In this document: one piece after another, positions 23,203 to 35,322 of the stretch
Layout: each line of letters starts with the position of its first letter
How positions within the stretch are numbered: position 1 is the first letter of the stretch
Origin: Prevotella corporis DSM 18810 = JCM 8529
GTDB lineage: Bacteria > Bacteroidota > Bacteroidia > Bacteroidales > Bacteroidaceae
Length of the DNA: 36,153 bases
Assembly (NCBI RefSeq): GCF_000430525.1
Contig: NZ_AUME01000031.1
Span: forward strand, 1-36,153
Reading direction: 5' to 3'
Made by a program: the position numbers and the translations under genes
Notes under the pieces: generated by a model
The model's database searches: none
What the model was told of the DNA's origin: nothing
Seen by the model: only the letters and a program-made list of their open reading frames with translations

Positions 23203-23285
23203 TAAAAAGTCAGCTTTTGAAACTCAAAAGGTCAGCTTTTGCAACACGAAAACTTAGGTTTTACCCCGCAAAAGCTAAGCGATTG
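23203..23285. repeat. 22-bp-period palindrome array (copy C)
   Basis: Four 17-nt units start at 23203, 23225, 23248 and 23269. The second, CAAAAGGTCAGCTTTTG, and the fourth, CAAAAGCTAAGCGATTG, are closest to the shared consensus. The array lies between the divergent promoters of the superoxide reductase gene and the gene at 23621. Confidence 0.82.
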
Positions 23286-23620
23286 GTTTCCGATAGGTGA
23301 AAACTGATAAAAACTAAGTTATCAAAATGATTATCAGTAAATTACAATAGAAAAGAGAAGAAGTATCAAGTGTAAATAATATTTACCTCAATAGTCGGAA
23401 TGGAACGAAAAAACGAAGTACTGCACAACAATGAAAAGGAAGGACAAGCATCCCACTCGTCTTCAGTTATTGGTTCTAATGCCAACTCTCCCCCACCCCG
23501 GAGGAAATTGTCCGGTGGTTTTTCTTGCATAAATCGAAGAAATTACGGAAATTTGCAGATGAGAACAATCTGGCTAATAAACAAGCAATAGATAACTACA
23601 ATTATAAAAGGAAACGCAAA
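23286..23620. other. Leader region upstream of the BPL_N-domain gene
   Basis: A 63-codon frame at 23400-23591 (MERKNEVLHNNEKEG...) has no family resemblance and I do not call it a gene. A weak GC-rich hairpin at about 23493-23518 is followed by TTTTTC and could attenuate transcription in the leader. No clear promoter was found. Confidence 0.35.
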
Positions 23621-24772
23621 ATGAAAAACTCAAACTTGAGCAAAATTGCAAAAAGAGCAATCTTACTGTTGTTACTTTGTTCGACTACTGTTGGAGCATG
23701 GGCTTCGAGAGAAGACGGAAAGACGCGTGTTGGCGTGTTTGAAGGACATGGTGGCTCACAAACATGTATATGGGAAGCCGTGGAAGCGGTGAAAATCGAC
23801 CCTGACATGACGGTACGAACCATCACTACCGCCGACATTGCCAACGGCATTCTGAACGAGCTGGATGCCATTATCATTCCCGGAGGTGGTGGTTCGACGC
23901 AGTATTTGAACCTCGGAACGGAGAACATCCAACGGCTCAGGAAATTCATAGAGTCAGGAAAAGGAGCACTAGGCATCTGTGCGGGTGCCTATCTTTTCTC
24001 TGACACTCCCGACTATGCCTGCATGCGCATCAACGGTGCAAAAGCCATTGACATAGAACACGACAACCGCGGGCACGGCATTGCTAAGTTTTCACTGACA
24101 AAAGAAGGGACAAAACTGTTCCCGGAGTTGGCAGACCGACCATTCTCCTACGTGGTTTATTACGAAGGTCCTGTATTCACCGAAGCTGACAACAGCACGA
24201 TAAAATATAACACGCTCGCCATCATGGAAAGCGACGTTCACGAAGAGGGCAACGCACCAAGCAACATGACCAACAACAAGCCGTTCCTCATCACCAACAA
24301 ATTGGGAAAAGGCAGGGTGGCAAGCTGCATTGCGCATCCTGAAGCCACTCCGGGTATGATGTGGATGATACCGAGAATCATACGCTGGACCCTCCGCATG
24401 CCCATAAAAGCCTACAAGCAAAGGGTCGTGAATCCCAACATATATAATAAGGAGATACTCATGACCAAAGCCGACCTAAAGAAAGAAAAGGCATACTACG
24501 AAACGTTCCTATATGGAACTCCGGAGGAAAAGGTGGCAGCGCTCGACTGGCTGCAATCGTGTCGGTCATGGGATGCGAAGCGCTGGGTACAGGGTTTGCT
24601 CTTCGATGGCAGTCCGATTGTCAGAATCCGTGCAGCAAAGTTCATTGCTGAAACCGACTATCTCACCTATATGAAGGATTTGGAGACAGCCGTCAAAGTA
24701 GAAAAGGACGCAAAGGCAAAACAGGAAATGGAGCGTTATCTGAACAACTTAAAAGAGCTGATTACAAAATAA
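23621..24772 (+). CDS. Secreted BPL_N / class I glutamine-amidotransferase-like protein
   Basis: The ATG at 23621 gives 383 residues with a signal peptide (about 1-29, KRAILLLLLCSTTVGAWA); an in-frame upstream TTG would bury the signal behind a charged leader. The mature N-terminal 240 residues resemble the biotin-protein-ligase N-terminal domain, a class I glutamine-amidotransferase fold, with IIIPGGGGSTQ (about 86-96), a nucleophile-elbow Cys120 in GICAGAY and His239-Pro-Glu241. The full Cys-His-Glu triad pattern is thus kept. The last 110 residues are helical and may form HEAT-like repeats. Export argues against a biotin-ligase role; a hydrolase or amidase acting in the periplasm is possible. 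The function is unknown. Confidence 0.8.
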   Translation: MKNSNLSKIAKRAILLLLLCSTTVGAWASREDGKTRVGVFEGHGGSQTCIWEAVEAVKIDPDMTVRTITTADIANGILNELDAIIIPGGGGSTQYLNLGTENIQRLRKFIESGKGALGICAGAYLFSDTPDYACMRINGAKAIDIEHDNRGHGIAKFSLTKEGTKLFPELADRPFSYVVYYEGPVFTEADNSTIKYNTLAIMESDVHEEGNAPSNMTNNKPFLITNKLGKGRVASCIAHPEATPGMMWMIPRIIRWTLRMPIKAYKQRVVNPNIYNKEILMTKADLKKEKAYYETFLYGTPEEKVAALDWLQSCRSWDAKRWVQGLLFDGSPIVRIRAAKFIAETDYLTYMKDLETAVKVEKDAKAKQEMERYLNNLKELITK

Positions 24773-24829
24773 TTTCATGATCAGTTCGCAAAACAAAATA
24801 GTCCTGTAAAGAGCAAGAACTTATAATAT

Positions 24830-25342
24830 ATGACACCATTATTTTCCATTACCAATACTATAACCAGAGATGAATATCAAACATTCAATATGGTTGTACT
24901 TAAAAAGGAATTTCATTTTGTCAGAAGTTTGATTATTATCAATGTTTGTGCGCTATTTATCATGATGAGCATCATGGGAGAAACACTGATAACTGATTTC
25001 AAGCATTTCTGGTGGGGGATTATCTTTATAGTCGTGATGCTATGCTGTACTAATTGGTTTTATTTTACTCGCCCCAAAAAGAAAGCAAACAAGGCTTTTG
25101 ATGAGAATAAACTGATGCAAAATCAAGAATATACCGTGAACTTTTATGAAGATCACAGCGAACATATCAGCTCTTTTGGCAATTCTTCTATTGCCTATGA
25201 CAAGCTAACGAAGATAATAGAAACGCCCTCACATTTCTACTTGATGCATAGCAAGGGACAAGGAACTATCATACCGAAAGGCAAAGCTGGAGAAGGGTTC
25301 GTTGATTTTATACATAAGATAAAGGAAAAATACAATATCTAA
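24830..25342 (+). CDS. YcxB-like membrane protein
   Basis: The 170-residue product has two membrane spans (about 30-50 and 60-80) and a cytoplasmic C-terminal part matching the YcxB-like domain, with ISSFGNSSIAYDKLTKIIET (about 113-132) and FYLMHSKGQGTIIPK. YcxB-like proteins are widespread and uncharacterised; the C-terminal part has a pleckstrin-like look by family. The gene follows the BPL_N-domain gene by 57 bp on the same strand and may be cotranscribed. It is A/T-rich. A strong terminator follows about 100 bp after the stop. Confidence 0.82.
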   Translation: MTPLFSITNTITRDEYQTFNMVVLKKEFHFVRSLIIINVCALFIMMSIMGETLITDFKHFWWGIIFIVVMLCCTNWFYFTRPKKKANKAFDENKLMQNQEYTVNFYEDHSEHISSFGNSSIAYDKLTKIIETPSHFYLMHSKGQGTIIPKGKAGEGFVDFIHKIKEKYNI

Positions 25343-25440
25343 AAAGGAAGTCAAGACTACCGTTCGCTCAAATTTCAGGTTTCAATTAATCAATATGAAA
25401 CCGCACTATTCTATCGTGTCTTAGCAAGGACAATGTGGTG

Positions 25441-25468
25441 AGGGCTACCAAAATAAATTGGTAGCCCT
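25441..25468. terminator. Terminator between convergent YcxB-like gene and susA-like gene
   Basis: A perfect 10-bp stem (AGGGCTACCA at 25441-25450 with 25459-25468) with an 8-nt loop is followed by CTGTTTT on the + strand. Confidence 0.8.
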
Positions 25469-25512
25469 CTGTTTTAGATTTTATTCGTAAAGATGGTAAA
25501 TCAATTGATTTA

Positions 25513-27363
25513 TTAGAAGGAAAGTATCATTGTTTGCCGTTGGGTCATTGGGATATCTTTCGTCAAATCAATGGTCTTGCCCGTTATTACATCTGTTGCG
25601 GTGGTGTGCTGCCCAATGATTTCGGCATAGCGGGCAACCTCAAGTCGGTTGTCAGTTTGCTTACCGTTGAGGATGGTCAGAACGTTCTTGCCTTTGTATT
25701 GGCGGGCAATGACGTAAATGCCGTGATATGGGATGAATTGGGTTTGCGTTCCGTGCGTAATGACTTCGTTGCCTTGTCGCCAATGAAGCAGACGGCTGGT
25801 CCAATCGAACATGGCATTCTCGGCTGCCGTGCGTCCCTCGCGGGTGAATTTGTTTGCCTTATCATCAGGGAAACCACCGGGGAAGTCTTTGCGGACATTA
25901 CCATCTGTTACTTCCTTCGTGCCATTCATCAGGATTTCCGTACCGTAATAGAGCTGCGGTGTTCGGTTCATCGTCAGCAGAAGAGCATAAGCCTGCTTGA
26001 GGGCAGTGGAGTCCTTGCCGTTGGCGAGGAAACGGTCGGTATCGTGGTTCTCGACGAATGCCATCACGGCCGATGGGTTAGCATAGAGATAATCGTAGCA
26101 CAAGACGTTGTAGATGCGGTTGAGCCCCTTCCACCAATCATCGGTTTCCTCGTTCTTTGCCATCGATAGCCGGTCGAAGAAAGCGAAGTCCATCACGGTT
26201 TTGAGATAGCTGTTACAGTCGGATAGCTTGCTGTCTTTCTGCCAAGCAGCAGGATAGGCGGGTTCTGTCACCCATGTTTCGCCGACGGTGTTGAAGTTCG
26301 GATATTCCGTGTCGAGGGTTTTCATCCACTGGGCCATTGCCTTTCGGTCGGCATAGGGATAGGTGTCCATGCGGATGCCGTCGATGCCGACGGTCTCTAT
26401 CCACCAAACGGAGTTTTGTATGAGATATTTGATGACGTGGGGATTGCGTTGATTGAGATCGGGCATAGAGCTTACGAACCAACCATCGACCGTTTCCGCC
26501 ATATCCACCTTACTGGCATAGGGGTCGAGGACAGGTGTGAGTTTATAGGAAGTTTGAAGACCGTAACCAGGATGATTGAACCAATCTTTCGACGGTACAT
26601 CCTTGTTCCAGATATGATAGTCGCCGCAGTGGTTGAAAATCATATCCATCACCACCTTCAATCTTTTGGCGTGGCAGGCATCGACGAGCGATTTGTATTC
26701 TTCGTTCGTTCCGAAACGAGGATCGACACGGTAGTAATCAGTGGTGGCATAGCCGTGGTAAGTGCTGTACTTCCCGTCGTCTGCAGGGCGGTCGTTCTCC
26801 AATACAGGTGTGAACCAGAGAGCCGTCACACCCAGTTCGGTGAAGTAGTCGAGGTGCTGCCGGATGCCTTCGAGGTCGCCACCGTGCCGGAGGCTTGGTT
26901 CGTTGCGGTCGCAGCGTTCATCGTGCATGCCTTTGATGATGTCGTTCTTGGGATTGCCGTTGGCGAAGCGGTCGGGCATGAGCATATAAAGCACGTCGGT
27001 ATTGTCGAATCCCTTGCGTTCTTCGCCTGCCATCGTGCGGTTGAGCAATGAGTATTTAACGGTTGTTTTCTGCTTTCCGAGTGTAAATTCTATGTTCATC
27101 ACTCCAGCTTTTGCTCCGTCCATATTAAGGTAAAGAAGGAGATAGTTGGGCGAATCCAATCGGACGAGCGAGTCAATTCTCACGCCGGGATAGTTGATGT
27201 TCACATCGGCATTCTTGATGCCTTCGCCATAAGCCATGAGTTGCAGCGAGGCATCTTTCATTCCTACATACCAATAGGTGGGGTCGATTTTCTTTATCTT
27301 TATCTTGGCATTCACGGTGAGTGTGAGCAGACAGAGTGAAAGCAGTAAGGTGATTTTTTTCAT
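25513..27363 (-). CDS. SusA-like neopullulanase / cyclomaltodextrinase (GH13)
   Basis: The start at 27363 gives 616 residues with a signal peptide MKKITLLLSLCLLTLTVNA; the frame continues upstream but only with low-complexity basic sequence. It has an N-terminal immunoglobulin-like domain, a GH13 barrel and a C-terminal beta domain. The catalytic residues are Asp333 (IDGIRMD), Glu362 (VGETWV) and Asp441 (VENHDTDRF). The length matches SusA of Bacteroides thetaiotaomicron (617 residues), a periplasmic neopullulanase that hydrolyses alpha-1,4 links of malto-oligosaccharides and pullulan. No lipobox Cys is visible, so a soluble periplasmic enzyme is likely. It is the last gene of the four-gene cluster, 32 bp after the pullulanase. 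Confidence 0.92.
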   Translation of the reverse strand: MKKITLLLSLCLLTLTVNAKIKIKKIDPTYWYVGMKDASLQLMAYGEGIKNADVNINYPGVRIDSLVRLDSPNYLLLYLNMDGAKAGVMNIEFTLGKQKTTVKYSLLNRTMAGEERKGFDNTDVLYMLMPDRFANGNPKNDIIKGMHDERCDRNEPSLRHGGDLEGIRQHLDYFTELGVTALWFTPVLENDRPADDGKYSTYHGYATTDYYRVDPRFGTNEEYKSLVDACHAKRLKVVMDMIFNHCGDYHIWNKDVPSKDWFNHPGYGLQTSYKLTPVLDPYASKVDMAETVDGWFVSSMPDLNQRNPHVIKYLIQNSVWWIETVGIDGIRMDTYPYADRKAMAQWMKTLDTEYPNFNTVGETWVTEPAYPAAWQKDSKLSDCNSYLKTVMDFAFFDRLSMAKNEETDDWWKGLNRIYNVLCYDYLYANPSAVMAFVENHDTDRFLANGKDSTALKQAYALLLTMNRTPQLYYGTEILMNGTKEVTDGNVRKDFPGGFPDDKANKFTREGRTAAENAMFDWTSRLLHWRQGNEVITHGTQTQFIPYHGIYVIARQYKGKNVLTILNGKQTDNRLEVARYAEIIGQHTTATDVITGKTIDLTKDIPMTQRQTMILSF

Positions 27364-27395
27364 ACGGATTGTTTGTTTTATCGTTTGTGATGTTT

Positions 27396-29309
27396 CTAAT
27401 CGTGGAGGATGAGTGCCGATTGTCCGTCCACCATCACTTCGCCGCCTTCCATCTCGCCGAGTCCGTTTTCGTTGATTTCGCCGTTGGTGCAGACGATGGT
27501 GTATTTGCCTTGCGGAAGCGTGACGGTGCGAAGTTGGTTGTTGGCATTGAGGATGACGTAGATGTTGTTCCACTTGTCGCCTCCTGCGTGATTCTTCAGG
27601 CGGAAGGCTACGAGACAGTCTTGCACGGGCAGGAATTCCAGATGCTTTCGCACGAGGTCGGCAGCGCCGAGACGGAAAGCTGGATGGTTGTGGCGGAGGT
27701 TGATGAGGCCGCTGTAGTAGTTAAATACCTGTGGGTAGGCTGTGAGATTGTTCCAGTCGAGGCGGTTGATTGAGTCGGGGGAGTTGTAGGAATTATGGAC
27801 GCCTTTCTTGTCGCGCAGCATTTCCTCACCGGCGAGCATGAAGGGCACACCTTGCGAGGTGAATACGGCTGTCTGTGCGAGGAGGTCGAGACGGATAAGT
27901 GTTTCGGTGTCATAGGCGGCTTCGGGTATGGAGGCTTTGATTCTGTCCACCAGACACATATCATCGTGGCAGCTGACATAGGCTATCATCTGTGTCGGCT
28001 CTGTGGCGTAGGGTTGTTTGGAGTAGTTTACCTTTGAGTAGTCCACTTGTGGGTGAGCAATCATCCCGGCTATGCCTGCCTTGATGCTTTCCTCCATTCC
28101 GCTTATTCCTCCCAAGAAAGCGGCTTGACGGTCGTCGGAGAATGGTCCGCGCAGTGCATCGCGTAGGTCGTCGGAGAAGGCGGCTATTCCGGGTAGTTGG
28201 CTGATGTTGGCTTTCATGGCGAGTTTTTCTATTGGATAGGCACAGGTGCCTGCGCTCCATCCCTCGCCGTAGATGAAGATGGAGGGGTCGATGCTGGTGA
28301 GTTCCTTGCGGATGAGGTTCATGGTCTGGATGTCGTGTATGCCCATGAGATCGACTCTGAAGCCGTCGATGTGGTATTCTGTTGCCCAATATTTCATGCT
28401 TTCGATCATGAATTGGCGCATGAGTGGTTTCTCTGATGCTGTTTCGTTTCCGCATCCGGAGCCGTTGCTTGGCTTTCCGTCGGCTGTATAGCGGTAATAG
28501 GCCTTGGGGAAGGTGCGTTCGAAGTTGCTGCCCTCGATGTCGTAGGTGTGGTTATAGACTACGTCGAGTATGACGCGTATGCCGGCTTTGTGGAGTGCTT
28601 GTACCATTTGTTTGAATTCGATGATGCGGCGTGTGGGCAGTGAGGCGTCGTAGGAGTAGCTTCCATCCGGCACGTTGTAGTTCAGTGGGTCGTAGCCCCA
28701 GTTGTATTGTGGTTTGTCGGGTTGCGATTCGTCCACTGACGCGTAGTCGTAGGAGGGGAGAATGTGCACGGCGTTGATGCCCAACTGCTTGAGGTGGTCG
28801 ATGGCTTTCTGCTCTGTCAGGGCGAGGTATTTGCCTTTGTGCAGCAGTCCGGATGAGGGGTCGATGGAGAAGTCGCGGTGGTGCATCTCGTAGATGACGA
28901 GGTCGGCGGGACTGTTGGTCGGCAGTCGGCGGTCTTGTTCCCAGCCTGTCGGGTTGGTTTCGCTCATGTCCACGACTGCTCCTCGTGCGCCGTTGCAGCC
29001 GACGGCTTTGGCGAACACGCCTGGAGTCTCGCCCCGTCCGATGTCGAAGGTGTAGAATTTTCCTTTGAGGTTGCCTTTGACGGTGGCTGTCCATCGGTTC
29101 TCGGCTGCGTGTTGCATCTTTATTTTTTTATAGGCTTTGCCTCCTCGTCCGGCTTCGTAGAGGCGGAGGGTGGGTTTTACGGGTGCGTTGAGCTGGAAGA
29201 CGGTGGCCTTTGGCGAGTAGGTTATTTCATTGAAAAGCTCCTGTGCCTTTGTTCCTTGCGGGAGCAAGAGGGCTAAGAGGAGGGTCGGGATGAGGTGTTT
29301 TGGGTTCAT
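27396..29309 (-). CDS. Type I pullulanase (GH13)
   Basis: The 637-residue product has a signal peptide (about 1-22, ending GTKAQ), an N-terminal beta domain and a GH13 barrel with the YNWGYDP motif that marks type I pullulanases. The catalytic residues are Asp320 (DGFRVDLMG), Glu349 (YGEGWSAG) and Asp449 (SCHDDMC). It should hydrolyse alpha-1,6 branch links in pullulan, amylopectin or limit dextrins, producing linear chains for the neopullulanase and alpha-glucosidase encoded alongside. The C-terminal ~90 residues form the usual beta-sandwich. The gene is 32 bp upstream of the susA-like gene and 328 bp downstream of the susB-like gene, a gap holding a repeat array. Confidence 0.93.
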   Translation of the reverse strand: MNPKHLIPTLLLALLLPQGTKAQELFNEITYSPKATVFQLNAPVKPTLRLYEAGRGGKAYKKIKMQHAAENRWTATVKGNLKGKFYTFDIGRGETPGVFAKAVGCNGARGAVVDMSETNPTGWEQDRRLPTNSPADLVIYEMHHRDFSIDPSSGLLHKGKYLALTEQKAIDHLKQLGINAVHILPSYDYASVDESQPDKPQYNWGYDPLNYNVPDGSYSYDASLPTRRIIEFKQMVQALHKAGIRVILDVVYNHTYDIEGSNFERTFPKAYYRYTADGKPSNGSGCGNETASEKPLMRQFMIESMKYWATEYHIDGFRVDLMGIHDIQTMNLIRKELTSIDPSIFIYGEGWSAGTCAYPIEKLAMKANISQLPGIAAFSDDLRDALRGPFSDDRQAAFLGGISGMEESIKAGIAGMIAHPQVDYSKVNYSKQPYATEPTQMIAYVSCHDDMCLVDRIKASIPEAAYDTETLIRLDLLAQTAVFTSQGVPFMLAGEEMLRDKKGVHNSYNSPDSINRLDWNNLTAYPQVFNYYSGLINLRHNHPAFRLGAADLVRKHLEFLPVQDCLVAFRLKNHAGGDKWNNIYVILNANNQLRTVTLPQGKYTIVCTNGEINENGLGEMEGGEVMVDGQSALILHD

Positions 29310-29460
29310 TGCTTTTGTTTTTTTGGTGCCTCCACGGGCCTTTTCAAAGGTGAGATGTGGGGGCGGTTGTTACTATTTTTTCGGTTTCTGGCGGTGAAAA
29401 TTCGGTTGTTTTTTGCTATGAAATAGGCCTTTTGTAATTGTTTGATTATCAATGCTTTGC

Positions 29461-29566
29461 AAAACGATGGGAGTACCTCGGAAAAAAGTACGTACTTTTT
29501 CATCAAAAAGATCGTACTTTTTCTCTGAAAAGTACGTACTTTTTTATCGAAACGATTATACTTTTC
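29461..29566. repeat. 22-bp-period palindrome array of a different sequence (copy E)
   Basis: Five units of about 18 nt begin at 29461, 29483, 29505, 29527 and 29549, exactly 22 bp apart. The second, AAAAAGTACGTACTTTTT, is a perfect palindrome; the third and fourth are close variants, and the outer two are degenerate. The unit is unrelated to the CAAAAGCT arrays but keeps their period. It lies between the pullulanase start and the susB-like stop. Nothing else is recognisable in 29310-29637. Confidence 0.85.
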
Positions 29567-29637
29567 CAGTGTATCGTCTATTGCTTCTTCATTTCGCTGT
29601 GTTGTTTTCATTCGGAAAGCTTGGTAAGTCTGCTTGA

Positions 29638-34609
<4,972 letters not shown>

Positions 34610-34632
34610 AGAGATGGTTCGTTATTTTTGTT

Positions 34633-34640
34633 CAAAGATA
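34633..34640 (-). promoter_or_regulatory. -7 box of the glucan operon
   Basis: On the minus strand TATCTTTG matches the -7 consensus, 24 nt before the glucanotransferase ATG. No convincing TTTG lies at the -33 position, so the promoter may depend on an activator. Confidence 0.45.
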
Positions 34641-34949
34641 GTAATAAATAAGTAATGTCAGCTAAGTTGCCTAATGATTTAAAGCAAATTTAATGCAATC
34701 GTTTGCGCAAACCAATATAGATTGGATAACTATTCGATTTGAATCCTGTTCATTATTCAGGGCAATCTGGTGACTGTCTGTAACTCAATATCGACAAAAT
34801 GGTTGCCTGCGCATTATTCAATAGTAAGATACATTCTTCCGATCGACCTGTATATGAAGGCCACATGATAAAGAAAAATATTTACAATACTGACCACTGG
34901 CACGCTGACCATAACCCAGTGACGCACAGTAACATAGACTTCGGTAACC

Positions 34950-35010
34950 TAATAGCTGACCTTTCGCAAGACAAAAGGGTAGCTATTGCCCTGCAATTAA
35001 TGAGCTATTG
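34950..35010. repeat. 22-bp-period palindrome array (copy D)
   Basis: Three 17-nt units start at 34950, 34972 and 34994, exactly 22 bp apart; the middle one is CAAAAGGGTAGCTATTG. The array lies in the gap between the glucan operon and the recombinase gene. No gene is called in 34641-35322; a 76-codon + strand frame (34799-35029) runs through the array and is not credible. Confidence 0.8.
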
Positions 35011-35145
35011 CAAAGCAACTAATCCTTGAAAATGAAAAAAAGTAGAAGTTGTGGTAAACTAATTGATAATGAGGAAGAAAACGGAATAATTTGCATAGAA
35101 GTGCTCTTTTCAAAAAGAGTTATAATATGCAGATTTAGGCAGAAG

Positions 35146-35210
35146 TTCAGTTACCAAACCGTTACCCGATTTAGTCATAGGTAACGATGGAGCAATGTTC
35201 GGTAACTGAA
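35146..35210. promoter_or_regulatory. Cluster of GTTACC/GGTAAC inverted sites upstream of recombinase
   Basis: GTTACC occurs at 35150-35155 and 35161-35166 and its complement at 35180-35185 and 35201-35206, making nested inverted repeats; the outer arms TTCAGTTACC (35146-35155) and GGTAACTGAA (35201-35210) pair perfectly over 10 bp. They lie 113-177 bp before the recombinase start. Candidate roles are binding sites for the recombinase or for a regulator of the element. Confidence 0.5.
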
Positions 35211-35322
35211 TTATTTTCGCTCGTGTGGCTGTTGCTGCGGTTGGCAGTTTTCTGCATAAGTGAGGAACGCTTTGAAATTGGTAATTTTACCGCAAAACAT
35301 CAAAGCGTATGAAAACAAAAAA

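Noticed and set aside
23400..23591. 63-codon + strand frame upstream of the BPL_N-domain gene
   Set aside because: It has low-complexity composition, no family resemblance, and overlaps a hairpin in the leader. I keep it only as part of the intergenic description.
34799..35029. 76-codon + strand frame before the recombinase
   Set aside because: About a quarter of it is the 22-bp repeat array and it has no recognisable domain.
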